Positions 8,031 through 16,279 of a DNA stretch of 64,000 bases are shown here, in pieces. The position numbers were made by a program, and so were the translations under genes. The first letter of the stretch is position 1, and each line of letters opens with the position of its first letter. The DNA is from Nocardia aurantia (GTDB lineage: Bacteria > Actinomycetota > Actinomycetes > Mycobacteriales > Mycobacteriaceae), in contig NZ_WEGI01000010.1 in the NCBI RefSeq assembly GCF_009604425.1, positions 1 through 64,000 of the forward strand, in the 5' to 3' direction. The notes under the pieces are model-generated. The model saw only the letters and a program-made list of their open reading frames with translations. It was not told the DNA's origin and ran no database searches.

Positions 8031-9164
8031 ATGACCAAACGCGCCTATGTCGACGTCCACATCTTGCAGACTGTGCCGCCCGCCAACCTGAACCGGGATG
8101 ATCAGGGCAATCCGAAAGAAGCCGTCTACGGCGGCGTGCGGCGATCGAGGGTTTCGTCCCAAGCGTGGAAACGCGCGACTCGGATGCATTTCGTCGATCG
8201 CGTACCCGAGCAGGATCGCGCGACCCGCACCCGAAAGGTCGCCGGTGAACTCGCCAAACGGCTGAAAGTACGCACCGAAGTCGACCAGGAGCAGACCGAG
8301 CGGATCGCCACCGCGCTGCTGGCGCCGGTGGGTATCACCGCGGGCAAGAAGGCCGGAGCGACCGCCTATCTGCTGTTCGTGGGCAACGGGCAACTCGACG
8401 CCGTCATCGATCTTGTCGCCGATGATGCACAAGAGTTGGCCGGCCTGGACGACGCCGCTCTCGCCGAAGCGGTCAAGCAATTGCCGGTCGCCGCCCAGTT
8501 CCGCGAGAATCACCCCCTCGACGTCGCGTTGTTCGGGAGGATGGTCGCCGACATCCCCGCGTTGAATGTCGATGCGGCAGTGCAGGTTGCGCACGCACTG
8601 TCCACTCATGCCACCGAAGCCGAGTTCGACTACTTCACCGCAGTCGACGACGCCAACGAAGACCACGACCCCGGTGCTGGCATGATCGGCACAATCGGCT
8701 TCAACTCCGCCACCCTCTACCGCTATGCAAGCGTCGGCCTGAAATCCCTGCACGACAACCTCGGCGAAACCGACGCTGCCCTCGACGCTGTCGACGTGTT
8801 CGTCGAAAGCTTCGCCCGCTCCATGCCCACCGGCCACGGCAACGCCTTCGCCCACCGCACACTGCCGTCGCTGGTCGCGATCACCGTGCGAGAGGACCAG
8901 CCGGTCAATCTTGTCTCCGCGTTCGAGAAACCGATTCCTCCGAGGCAGGGCGGTATCGCGGAACTGTCCGCGCAACGGCTGGCCGAGGAACAGTTGAGCA
9001 GTGTCCGGCTGTGGGGAGACGCGCCCGCCTACACCGCCCACGCCCACGCCTTCGCTCCCGACACTGCCTCGGACAAGCTCGCCGAGGCGTTCGGTGCTGC
9101 CGTCACGTTCGGCGAACTGCGTGAGGGACTTCGCGAACAGCTGGCCGGATACTTCACCCGATGA
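8031..9164 (+). CDS. casC: Cascade backbone subunit Cas7e (CasC/Cse4)
   Basis: This 377-residue RAMP protein opens with YVDVHILQTVPPANLNRDD and then GGVRRSRVSSQAWKRATR, the hallmark of the type I-E Cas7 family. Six copies coat the crRNA spacer in Cascade. Further family stretches are FGRMVADIPALNVDAAVQVAHA, ATLYRYASV and SMPTGHGNAFAHRTLPS. The 45-base gap from cse2 has no strong Shine-Dalgarno. The stop overlaps the cas5e ATG (ATGA at 9161-9164). Confidence 0.95.
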   Translation: MTKRAYVDVHILQTVPPANLNRDDQGNPKEAVYGGVRRSRVSSQAWKRATRMHFVDRVPEQDRATRTRKVAGELAKRLKVRTEVDQEQTERIATALLAPVGITAGKKAGATAYLLFVGNGQLDAVIDLVADDAQELAGLDDAALAEAVKQLPVAAQFRENHPLDVALFGRMVADIPALNVDAAVQVAHALSTHATEAEFDYFTAVDDANEDHDPGAGMIGTIGFNSATLYRYASVGLKSLHDNLGETDAALDAVDVFVESFARSMPTGHGNAFAHRTLPSLVAITVREDQPVNLVSAFEKPIPPRQGGIAELSAQRLAEEQLSSVRLWGDAPAYTAHAHAFAPDTASDKLAEAFGAAVTFGELREGLREQLAGYFTR

Positions 9165-9961
9165 CCGCCACGAACACCGATGCGGTCTTGCTGCTGAGAC
9201 TGGCGGGCCCGCTGCAGTCCTGGGGTGAAACCAGCCGGTTCAACCGGCGCGAGACCCGTCCCGAGCCCACCAAATCCGGCGTCATCGGTCTGCTCGCCGC
9301 AGCTCTCGGACTGGAACGAGACGCCGACCTCACCCCGCTGACCAGCCTCACCATGGGCGTGCGCACCGACCAGCCTGGCACGCTGCTCCGTGACTTTCAC
9401 ACGGCCAGCGACCACCGCGGCATACCGCTCAAGCAGAGCGGCGTCAACGCCAAGGGCCTCCAAAAACCCACCGGCCCAGCCAAATACACGCATGTCACCC
9501 AGCGCTACTACCTCCAGGATGCAGTATTCCTGGTCGCGTTGGCCGGCGGCGTGGATGTCATCGACGTCCTGGCCGCCGCGGTACGCCGTCCGGCCTACCC
9601 GCTAGCGCTGGGCCGCCGCAGTTGTCCGCCTACGCAACCGATCCTGCTCGGAACCGAGCGGGAAGCAGTGCTCGACACGCTCGCACAGCAGCCGTGGCAA
9701 GCCAGCGACACCGGTCGCGCACAGTACCTCCGCGGTACCAAACCCGCATTCGTCGATCTGCCGATCACTGTCGACGACAACGACGGTACCGATACCCGTC
9801 ACGACGTCCCGACCTCGTTCGGGTTACACGACAGAGGCTTTCGCGAACGCCGCGTACGCCACAGCACCGTACGGATCCCCACCGGCATCCCCGACCCGCA
9901 ACTCGACCCCGACAGTGGCACGCCCGTCGGGCACGACCCCTTCTCCCTCCTGGGCTGGTGA
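9161..9961 (+). CDS. casD: Cascade subunit Cas5e (CasD)
   Basis: This 266-residue RAMP protein caps the 5' handle of the crRNA. The N-terminus LLLRLAGPLQSWGETSRFNRR and the following TRPEPTKSGVIGLLAAALG are diagnostic for type I-E Cas5. Later KQSGVNAKGL, THVTQRYYLQDAVFLVAL and YPLALGRRSCPP fit the family. It is coupled by ATGA to cas7e. Its stop overlaps a possible GTG start (9958) of cas6e. Confidence 0.94.
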   Translation: MTATNTDAVLLLRLAGPLQSWGETSRFNRRETRPEPTKSGVIGLLAAALGLERDADLTPLTSLTMGVRTDQPGTLLRDFHTASDHRGIPLKQSGVNAKGLQKPTGPAKYTHVTQRYYLQDAVFLVALAGGVDVIDVLAAAVRRPAYPLALGRRSCPPTQPILLGTEREAVLDTLAQQPWQASDTGRAQYLRGTKPAFVDLPITVDDNDGTDTRHDVPTSFGLHDRGFRERRVRHSTVRIPTGIPDPQLDPDSGTPVGHDPFSLLGW

Positions 9962-9969
9962 AACACTCG

Positions 9970-10746
9970 ATGACCTACCTGTCACGCATCCGCATCAACC
10001 CCCAACGCGCCCACAGCCGGAAACTACTGTCCAACCCACGCGCGATGCGCAGCGCCGTCCTCCACGGCATCCCCGACGACGCACTCGGCGAACGCATCCT
10101 GTGGCGACTCGATACCGACAACCCCCACCGTCCCCAGCTGTATGCCCTGACCAGAACCAAACCCGACTGGAAACACCTCGTCGAAACCGCCGGCTGGCCC
10201 GACGCCGACGGCGAACACGCCCAGATCGCCGACTATCGGCCCCTGCTCGACCGGCTCGCCACCGGGGACCAATACGCGTTTCGCGTCACCACCAGCCCGA
10301 TCCAGAACACCCGGACACCAGACAAACTCACACGCGCCCAAGCCGAACGGGCGGAAACTTCCCCTACCGAACGCAAGCGGCCGCGGTCCTTACGGCTCGG
10401 CCACCGCACCGCGGCCGCACAACTCGGCTGGTTCCTCGGCCGCACCGAGAACTGGGGTTTCCGCATCCCCGCCACCGAATATGAACCTCAACTGCCCGGA
10501 ATCGACCTCGATGAGATTGCGGCGCTGGAAGTAAGGATCAGCGCACGTCAGCGCGTCAGCTTCGGCCGCACCGACGAGGACGGTCGCCGTGCGCCACACC
10601 CGGTCACCCTTCACACAGCCACCTTCGAAGGCCACCTACAGGTGACCGACGCCGAACGGTTCGCCACCGTCCTGCTTGCCGGCATCGGGCCATCGAAGGC
10701 CTACGGCTGCGGACTGCTGACCCTCGCTCCGCTGGTCACGGCCTGA
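9970..10746 (+). CDS. casE: crRNA-processing endoribonuclease Cas6e (CasE)
   Basis: This 258-residue protein runs from ATG 9970 and begins MTYLSRIRINPQRAHSRKLL. It has the Cas6e catalytic His region AMRSAVLHGIPDD near residue 30 and the C-terminal glycine-rich RNA-binding motif LAGIGPSKAYGCGLLTLAPL. It cuts the repeat hairpin and stays on the 3' handle of the crRNA. The open frame extends upstream to 9622 but that part lies inside cas5e. GTG 9958 (overlapping the cas5e TGA) is an alternative start adding four residues. Confidence 0.93.
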   Translation: MTYLSRIRINPQRAHSRKLLSNPRAMRSAVLHGIPDDALGERILWRLDTDNPHRPQLYALTRTKPDWKHLVETAGWPDADGEHAQIADYRPLLDRLATGDQYAFRVTTSPIQNTRTPDKLTRAQAERAETSPTERKRPRSLRLGHRTAAAQLGWFLGRTENWGFRIPATEYEPQLPGIDLDEIAALEVRISARQRVSFGRTDEDGRRAPHPVTLHTATFEGHLQVTDAERFATVLLAGIGPSKAYGCGLLTLAPLVTA

Positions 10747-10747
10747 G

Positions 10748-11752
10748 ATGGCCGATATCTGGTGGAAGGCCCACCCGCACGACCTCCACCGACTCCAGGA
10801 CCGGGTCTCCACGCTGTATGTCGAACGCTCCCACATCGACCGCGACGAGAACGCGGTCGTGGTGATCAACAAGAAGGAGACTGTCCGGGTCCCCGCAGCG
10901 CTGGTCGCGGCCATGTTGCTGGGCCCGGGGACACGCATCACCCACGCCGCTGCGGCTCTGCTGGCCGATTCCGGCACCACGATCTGCTGGATCGGTCAGC
11001 AGGGCGTCCGCATGTACGCGGCCGGGATCGGGCCGTCCCGCGGCGCCGGGTTGCTCATGCGGCAGGCGCACCTGGTGACCCGGCCCAAGGAACGACTCAC
11101 CGTCGCTCGGGCCATGTACGGCATGCGTTTCCCCGGCGAAGACGTCAGCGAAGCGACCATGCAGCAATTACGTGGCCGCGAAGGCACCCGCGTCCGCCGG
11201 ATCTACCGCGAACATGCGGTCAGGACCGGAGTTCCGTGGCAGGGGCGGAAGTATGTCGCCGGTGATGCCCACGCCGCGGGCGACGACCTCAACCGAGTCC
11301 TGTCCGCCGCAAATGCCGCCCTCTACGGCATCGCCCACGCGGTTATCACCGGTCTCGGCGCCAGCCCAGGACTGGGGTTCGTGCACACAGGCTCGGCGAT
11401 GTCGTTCGTCCTCGACATAGCCGACCTTTACAAAGCCGAATACAGCATCCCTCTCGCCTTCGACCTCATAGCCGACGGCCTCACAGAAGAACGCGACGCC
11501 CGCCTGGGTCTTCGCGACTTGATCGCCGAACGACGACTGCTGCCTCGGATCGTCGACGACATCCGTACACTCCTCGGCAGCGGCACCGACGATGACCCCA
11601 CCGCGGGCCCGCAACTCTGGGACGAGAAGCTCGGGACCGTCGACGGCGGCACCAATTGGGCCGGCGACTACGCCGACCTCGTCCAGCCCGGTTTCGGCGA
11701 AGACCAGATCACCGTGATCGGCCCCGATCTCGACGCTCCGGTCGACTGGTGA
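10748..11752 (+). CDS. cas1: CRISPR adaptation endonuclease Cas1 (type I-E)
   Basis: This 334-residue integrase subunit joins with Cas2 to insert spacers at the leader end. The expected metal-binding residues are present in context: Glu in LRGREGTRVRRIYREHA near 141, His in GLGFVHTGSAMSF near 215, and Asp in SFVLDIADLYKAEY near 225. The N-terminal beta domain carries YVERSHIDRDENAVVVINK. It starts one base after the cas6e stop. All catalytic positions appear intact, so adaptation may be active. Confidence 0.95.
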   Translation: MADIWWKAHPHDLHRLQDRVSTLYVERSHIDRDENAVVVINKKETVRVPAALVAAMLLGPGTRITHAAAALLADSGTTICWIGQQGVRMYAAGIGPSRGAGLLMRQAHLVTRPKERLTVARAMYGMRFPGEDVSEATMQQLRGREGTRVRRIYREHAVRTGVPWQGRKYVAGDAHAAGDDLNRVLSAANAALYGIAHAVITGLGASPGLGFVHTGSAMSFVLDIADLYKAEYSIPLAFDLIADGLTEERDARLGLRDLIAERRLLPRIVDDIRTLLGSGTDDDPTAGPQLWDEKLGTVDGGTNWAGDYADLVQPGFGEDQITVIGPDLDAPVDW

Positions 11753-11756
11753 CCCC

Positions 11757-12038
11757 ATGACTGTCATCGTCCTGATAGCCGTCGCGCCAGGCCTACGTGG
11801 ACATCTCACCCGCTGGATGGTCGAAATCAGCGCCGGAGTCTTCGTTGGCAAACCCAGCCGTCGCATCCGAGAACGACTTTGGGAACTACTCGCCGACCGA
11901 GTCGGCGACGGCCAAGCCGTCATGATCGAACCCGCCAACAACGAACAAGGCTGGACAGCACGCACCGCCGGCCGCGACCGCTGGCGTCCCGTCGATTTCG
12001 ACGGTCTGGTCCTCTCCGCCCGCCGCAGAGCGACCTGA
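11757..12038 (+). CDS. cas2: CRISPR adaptation protein Cas2 (type I-E)
   Basis: This 93-residue ferredoxin-like protein is the dimeric core of the Cas1-Cas2 integrase. MTVIVLIAVAPGLRGHLTRW, then EISAGVFVGKPSRRIRERLW and QGWTARTAGRDRW are typical of the type I-E (CasB2/ygbF-like) Cas2 branch. It starts four bases after cas1 and ends the operon; the leader of array 1 follows about 70 bases on. Confidence 0.95.
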   Translation: MTVIVLIAVAPGLRGHLTRWMVEISAGVFVGKPSRRIRERLWELLADRVGDGQAVMIEPANNEQGWTARTAGRDRWRPVDFDGLVLSARRRAT

Positions 12039-12108
12039 CAGGCCATGAGGAACCTCGACCCGGATCTTCCCGGAACGAGGAACTCACTGACCCGAACCCA
12101 CGAAGGCG

Positions 12109-12164
12109 AAATCGAACTGAATGAAAACAGGGGTATCGGCTCGTAAATATGCAGGTCGAAAAGT
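12109..12164 (+). promoter_or_regulatory. CRISPR leader of array 1
   Basis: The stretch AAATCGAACTGAATGAAAAC, followed by an AT-rich segment and ATGCAGGTCGAAAAGT, lies directly before the first repeat. The AACTGAATGAAAACAG block is identical to the leader of array 2. The middle block differs from the other two leaders (no GCCAACAAAC). Confidence 0.7.
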
Positions 12165-12977
12165 GTCGGCCCCGCGCCCGCGGGGATGGTCTTAGGTGCC
12201 GTCAAGGCCGGGCGATGGGAAGTTCGTCGGCCCCGCGCGGGCGGGGATGGTCCGGGCAAACCCGCCTTCCATGTGATGCGCCGGACATCGGCCGCGCGCG
12301 CGGGGATGGTCCTCGGCCGAGCTGGGGTGAACGGGAACGGCCCCGATCGGCCCCGCGCGCGCGGGGATGGTCCACCGGTCCGGCGGCCGCAGCGGATGAG
12401 ACCTCCATCGGCCCTGCGCGCGGGGATGGTCCGTGCCGGCCACACCCGCATTGCCGCCGCCGCCCATCGGCCCCGCGCGCGCGGGGATGGTCCATGGGTA
12501 CCGACACCGGCTGCATCGCATTCGTCATCGGCCCCGCGCGCGCGGGGATGGTCCGTCCTGCCCGGCCGAGGACGTGGCATGACCGCCATCCCCCCGCGCG
12601 CGGGGGGATGGTCCTGTCTGCACGCCGCGCTCGTTGTGGTCGCCGGTCATCGGCCCCCCGCGCGCGGGGATGGTCCCCGAGCAGCATAGCGACCGGTCGG
12701 GGCGTCCGGATCGGCCCCGCGCGCGCGGGGATGGTCCTTCCCGCCAGTACCGCGCCGCCCGTGACGGGGTATCGGCCCCGCGCGCGCGGGGATGGTCCAC
12801 ATTCTCGAACCGATGCAGGACCCGGCCGTGTATCGGCCCCGCGCGCGGGGATGGTCCCTGCGGGACGGCTTCGCCGGTCTGGGCCTGGGTCGGCCTCGTG
12901 CGTGCGGGAATGGTCCTGTTGCGCAACGCAACCGCTTCCGCCGGCAATTGTCGGCCCTGCCCCCCGCGGGGAAGGAC
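12165..12977 (+). CRISPR. Type I-E CRISPR array 1, 14 repeats / 13 spacers
   Basis: Repeats start at 12165, 12226, 12287, 12346, 12407, 12466, 12527, 12588, 12649, 12710, 12771, 12832, 12889 and 12950. Spacers are about 32-34 bases. The first repeat (GTCGGCCCCGCG then CCCGCGGGGATGGTCT) has the stem of array 2, the second has GCGGGCG, and most later ones read ATCGG with an alternating GCGCGCGC centre. Repeats at 12287, 12407 and 12832 are 26 bases long, having lost one GC unit, and the one at 12588 is 27. The last copies (12889, 12950) are mutated, marking the leader-distal end. Orientation is leader on the left. Confidence 0.97.
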
Positions 12978-13216
12978 GAATGGCCATTGACAGATGGTCT
13001 GAGGTTGCCACCATCGTGCCGATCCGGTTCGACCTTGGTCACGCTGCGCGCCGGTCGGCCTCGCCGCCGAAGGGGGACGGCCCATACGCGAGCTATGCGA
13101 AGTGACGGGCAACTGCGCTTGCTCTGCTGCCCTCAGGATGATCTGTCGAAAGTGATGGCGGCAACGCGCATCTGAGAAGTATGGTTTTAGCTAGAAATTT
13201 ACTGTGATATGTTGAT
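12978..13216. other. Intergenic region after array 1
   Basis: No gene is seen. A faint repeat-like string (GTCGGCCTCGCCGCC...) near 13053 is off the 61-base register. Bases 13173-13222 are strikingly AT-rich for this genome (TTTAGCTAGAAATTTACTG) and lie just beyond the DUF397 stop, so they may hold its transcription end or foreign DNA. Confidence 0.4.
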
Positions 13217-13582
13217 TTATAGCACGATGAAGTCATTTTCGGAGGCCCCTGCTACGAATGCCGACCATTCCTTACTGGTGTAGGTGAGGGTTGTGCCGTG
13301 ATCGTCGACCAGGGTGACGCCGCCATCTTCGTGACAGTTCATACGGACCTGCGGCGGCATCGATCCATCGCCGATTGCCGCAGCAATGAATTCATTCCAT
13401 CGGCTGGCCGGGAGCATTATAAGCGGTTGTTCTGTGAGCTGATCGAACTGCTTGCGTGCAAATTTGCTGTCCCTGATCCCGACCAGATCGCCGGCGAACG
13501 CGAACTCGACACATGCGCTGTTGTTCTGGCTGTGGGCGCTCTTGCGCCAGCGCGCTGCGGCGAACTCGGTGGTGGTGCTCAT
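13217..13582 (-). CDS. DUF397 domain protein
   Basis: This is a 121-residue protein. The N-terminal part WRKSAHSQNNSACVEFAFAG followed by VGIRDSK matches the DUF397 signature (W.KSS.S....CVEVA.....V.VRDSK). The C-terminus TYTSKEWSAFVAGASENDF resembles the end of the same domain. DUF397 genes in actinobacteria almost always sit beside an XRE-family regulator, as here (26 bases after its stop). The pair is thought to act as a regulator with an antagonist or a toxin-antitoxin-like unit; the role is not settled. At 121 residues it is longer than the usual 60-70, with an insert between the two conserved parts. Confidence 0.8.
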   Translation of the reverse strand: MSTTTEFAAARWRKSAHSQNNSACVEFAFAGDLVGIRDSKFARKQFDQLTEQPLIMLPASRWNEFIAAAIGDGSMPPQVRMNCHEDGGVTLVDDHGTTLTYTSKEWSAFVAGASENDFIVL

Positions 13583-13608
13583 GGTCGCAGGTTACCTTCT
13601 TGGTTTGT

Positions 13609-14472
13609 TCACGAACTTCCGGCGATGTCCCGGATCAGTCGGAGTGATCGTGCAGGGCTCAGTGCGATGGCTGCCAGCCGGATGAATTGGTCTGTGTAGC
13701 GCCGGATCTGCGCCCGCTCCTCGACGAAGACCTGGCCGGCCATGGTGTCCAGGTAGGCGACCTCGGGGCTGTCCGCGTTCGGGAACTCCATCAGTGTGAA
13801 CGATCCGCGCATTCCCGGATGGCCACCCGAGTCGAAGGGCACGACCTGCACGGTGATGTTCGATTTCCCAGCTGATTCCACGAGATGCTCCAGCTGGCCG
13901 CGAGTCGTATCGGGGCCGCCCACGATGCGGTGGAGTGCGGGCTCGTCGATGATTGCCCACAGGTTCAGCGGTTTGTCGCCGACGAGCCGCTGTTGCCGGT
14001 CGAGGCGCGATCGAACGTTGCTCGCGATGTTCGTCTCCGTCGATTCCGGCGAGATCTCGGAAATCAACTCGCGGGCATAGTCTTCGGTCTGCAGCAGGCC
14101 GGGGATGACGAGCGGCTCGAACGACTGGAGGCTGTCTGCCTCGTCCTCCAGGCTGATATACGTGTTGTACGAGTCGGGCAGGTCCGCGTGGTAGGGCAGG
14201 AGCAGACCGCGCTTCGTCGAGTCCTTGAACAGCCGGCCGAGTAGTTCCCGCTTCTCCTCGTTCGCCTTGTACAGGTCCATCAGCGCCAGCAGGGTCCGCT
14301 GCTGGGGGCGGGCGAGAGCTTCCTCGATCCGGTACAGCGTCGCGTCGTTGATCTTCGTAAGTTCCTGGACCTGCTGGCGGTTGAGGCCGGCGGCTTCGCG
14401 TAGGCCGAGCAGCTCGGTTGCCAACCGTCGGAGGTGGATACCCGCGATCCGGAGCGGCGGCTGTCTGGTCAT
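13609..14472 (-). CDS. XRE-family HTH regulator with DUF5753 domain
   Basis: This 287-residue regulator starts at ATG 14472 (MTRQPPLRIAGIHLRRLA). An upstream in-frame start at 14517 is less likely. Residues 10-65 form a Cro/C1-type helix-turn-helix (LLGLREAAGLNRQQVQELTK). The rest is the DUF5753 effector region, with LQSFEPLVIPGLLQTEDYAR, RSRLDRQQRL and HPGMRGSFTLMEFP. It is partnered with the adjacent DUF397 gene. It is divergent from the 14614 operon, with a palindromic candidate operator between. Confidence 0.9.
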   Translation of the reverse strand: MTRQPPLRIAGIHLRRLATELLGLREAAGLNRQQVQELTKINDATLYRIEEALARPQQRTLLALMDLYKANEEKRELLGRLFKDSTKRGLLLPYHADLPDSYNTYISLEDEADSLQSFEPLVIPGLLQTEDYARELISEISPESTETNIASNVRSRLDRQQRLVGDKPLNLWAIIDEPALHRIVGGPDTTRGQLEHLVESAGKSNITVQVVPFDSGGHPGMRGSFTLMEFPNADSPEVAYLDTMAGQVFVEERAQIRRYTDQFIRLAAIALSPARSLRLIRDIAGSS

Positions 14473-14535
14473 GGTCGACAGTCTTACCAGGTGAGCGGGC
14501 GAGGGCAAGTCACCCACGCGTACGCAGGTCGATAG

Positions 14536-14552
14536 AACGCAAGTCTTGCGTT
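14536..14552. promoter_or_regulatory. Palindrome, candidate XRE operator
   Basis: AACGCAAGTCTTGCGTT is a perfect inverted repeat of eight bases around a central T. It sits 64 bases upstream of the XRE regulator start and about 60 bases before the divergent small-gene operon, the usual place for an autoregulatory operator. GCAAGT recurs upstream near 14501. Function is inferred from position and symmetry. Confidence 0.5.
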
Positions 14553-14613
14553 TTCACCTCATGCAATGCACGATGTGGGTGTCGATGTGGCGCACATCTC
14601 GAGGGGGGTGGGT

Positions 14614-14895
14614 ATGGCGAACCGCTTGGTAGGAAAGCTTCTCTCTGGCAACCAAACTCGGCCGCGCACCTGCCCGGTGTGGGGTGGCCTGGTCGCACTG
14701 TGCCGCCCGGTCCGTATGTCGCCGGACAGTCGGGCGTCTGCCTTGAATTGGAGAGCGAAAACTGTTGCTGAACAGAAGATTTGGTGGCACTTGCTGGTTC
14801 TGATGCTGATGCGCCCGGCGGCGTTGCCGGCATCCGGACAGGAAGTGCCGCTCGGGTGGACGGTAGCAACGTCGAGGCGGCGGTGGGTGCGCTGA
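14614..14895 (+). CDS. Small protein of unknown function, coupled to next gene
   Basis: This is a 93-residue frame from ATG 14614, preceded by GAGGGGGG six bases upstream. The stop overlaps ATG 14895 as TGATG, the same coupling used at 16002-16006 in this cluster, which is the main reason to believe it. One hydrophobic stretch (WWHLLVLMLM near residue 57) is flanked by basic residues, so it may be membrane-associated. No domain is recognised. A competing frame ending at 14771 (…VCLELESENCC) also looks protein-like, so the true reading of 14566-14895 is uncertain. Confidence 0.4.
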   Translation: MANRLVGKLLSGNQTRPRTCPVWGGLVALCRPVRMSPDSRASALNWRAKTVAEQKIWWHLLVLMLMRPAALPASGQEVPLGWTVATSRRRWVR

Positions 14896-15344
14896 TGACC
14901 TGGAATCATGCTGCGGCAGAAGCCGATCGGTATCGGACTGCATGTGGGCTCGAGGGCGTGTTCGCGCGAGGCGGTCTTGGCGTAACCGACATTGTATTGC
15001 GGGTGAGCGCAGCGATTTCGGTGGTGGCGATCCCGGAAGAACTGAGCTTGCGAATCCTTGCCCGCCTCGGGCGGGCGGCTATGGGGCAGATCGTCGGGGT
15101 ACCCGACGCCTGCTATTTCTGGTTGGCGCGGCCCGCCTCCGGGTTCGACCCGGATGCAGTTGCCCCGACTCTGAGCATCCTGGACACCGAGATCCTGCCC
15201 AACGGTTCAGAGATCGCATTGCCTGGACCGCCGTCGGACACCGTGGCCGGCCGCTGGTGGGTCAGTGGAGTCCCTGCGGACTCGTACCGGATGAGTGTTG
15301 CCGCCGTCGTCGCGCACGTCCTGGACAGCGGACGGGGGCGGTGA
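14895..15344 (+). CDS. Conserved-looking hypothetical protein (paralogue of the 15525 gene)
   Basis: This is a 149-residue protein starting MTWNHAAAEADRYRTACG. The same frame is open back to GTG 14781, but coupling at 14895 (TGATG) favours the shorter form. It alternates beta-like hydrophobic segments (DIVLRVSAAISVVAIP, CYFWLARP, GRWWVSGVP). It shares layout with the 15525 product: an N-terminal Y-R-x(4)-G element, a central hydrophobic block, then a late LP-x-P and W-V segment. I recognise no named family. It lies divergent from the XRE/DUF397 pair and is likely controlled by it. Confidence 0.6.
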   Translation: MTWNHAAAEADRYRTACGLEGVFARGGLGVTDIVLRVSAAISVVAIPEELSLRILARLGRAAMGQIVGVPDACYFWLARPASGFDPDAVAPTLSILDTEILPNGSEIALPGPPSDTVAGRWWVSGVPADSYRMSVAAVVAHVLDSGRGR

Positions 15345-15524
15345 CCTGACACTGGTTTTCCATTGACCGGGTTCACCTTTCGCGCCGAATCAGGATCTCT
15401 GTATTCGCGTCCTACGTGCGGCGAAGCTCGATCGCGATGAACCGCTGTGTCCTTTCATTGCCGTTGGCCGCTGCACCGATAGCAATTCATCTGCTGCGCT
15501 TCTGAAACGCGAGGTAGGAATTTC

Positions 15525-16004
15525 ATGAGTACTACGGGTATGCCTGGAACCGATCCGCTGATGACTCGCGCGCTCGTGGACCGCTGTCGCTTGTATCGGT
15601 CCGAGTTCGGCTTCCAGACTTCGATCGACCCGCGAAGCATGGTCATTACCATGCGGTCGCGGCAGCATTCGGGAGTGCTTGTTCCCGCGGCCTTGGGCTA
15701 CCGGGCCTGGTCGCAGATGTCCTTCCCTGTGCCGGTGATCGCAGTGAAAAAGCGGGCGCTGCTGTTCGTGACCGACGGCTTCCGGCCTGAGGATCACTCC
15801 GCTGCACTGGAACTCGCGATTTTCACCCATCGGATTGTGCCGCTGTGGCCTGGAAGACAGATCATGTTGCCGACACCCGGAATCGCATCTCGAGTGTGGC
15901 TGAGATTGCCAGCAGGCGAAGGACTCCCAGTTCTGCAATCGATAATCGATGTCTTGGTGGACGTGCGACCGGTGACCCGGGCACCATCGGTCCCGGCGTG
16001 CTGA
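15525..16004 (+). CDS. Hypothetical protein in XRE-linked cluster
   Basis: This 159-residue protein has GAGGTAGGA as Shine-Dalgarno just before ATG 15525. The N-terminus ALVDRCRLYRSEFGFQTSID resembles the start of the 14895 product, and the remainder has the same alternation (GVLVPAALGYRAW, RALLFVTDG, QIMLPTPGIASRVWLRLPAG). The pair looks like diverged paralogues of an unrecognised small alpha/beta protein. The stop overlaps the ATG of the next gene (TGATG). The 180 bases upstream hold no gene. Confidence 0.65.
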   Translation: MSTTGMPGTDPLMTRALVDRCRLYRSEFGFQTSIDPRSMVITMRSRQHSGVLVPAALGYRAWSQMSFPVPVIAVKKRALLFVTDGFRPEDHSAALELAIFTHRIVPLWPGRQIMLPTPGIASRVWLRLPAGEGLPVLQSIIDVLVDVRPVTRAPSVPAC

Positions 16005-16279
16005 TGCTGCTGGTCACAATCAGTTTGATGGCGCCGTGTGCGGTCGTGATCGGCGTCGGCTGCTGGTGGCCGGTCCGTGACGAAGCCCAGCCAACCGTCG
16101 CGACACTCAAATTCCGGCTGCTCGTCGAAGAGAGACGTCCCTGGTATGCCGACACCCCCGAGTCTCGCACGTCGACGTTACGCGCAGGACGACACCAGTG
16201 CGCGCAAGCTCGAACTTGCTGCCGACCGGCCCGAAGAGATGGCGGCGTTCACCGGACAACACAAGGATGGCGGCGATGA
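16004..16279 (+). CDS. Small single-pass membrane protein, coupled on both sides
   Basis: This is a 91-residue frame. Residues 1-20 (MLLVTISLMAPCAVVIGVGC) form a likely membrane anchor or uncleaved signal; the rest is a basic cytosolic tail with several Cys. Both ends are coupled: its ATG overlaps the upstream stop (TGATG at 16002-16006) and its TGA overlaps the next start (ATGA at 16276-16279). An alternative GTG start lies at 15998. No family is recognised; the coupling is what supports it as a gene. Confidence 0.55.
   Translation: MLLVTISLMAPCAVVIGVGCWWPVRDEAQPTVATLKFRLLVEERRPWYADTPESRTSTLRAGRHQCAQARTCCRPARRDGGVHRTTQGWRR

Noticed and set aside
13050-13085. Possible extra repeat of array 1
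   Set aside because: GTCGGCCTCGCCGCC matches the start of the repeat, but spacing is off register and the stem is lost, so it is not counted.
12149-13175. Long open frames on both strands across CRISPR arrays (up to about 370 codons)
   Set aside because: They arise because GC-rich 61-base units lack stop codons; the translations are the repeat read in rotating frames (RARGDGP, PRARGWS) and are not proteins.
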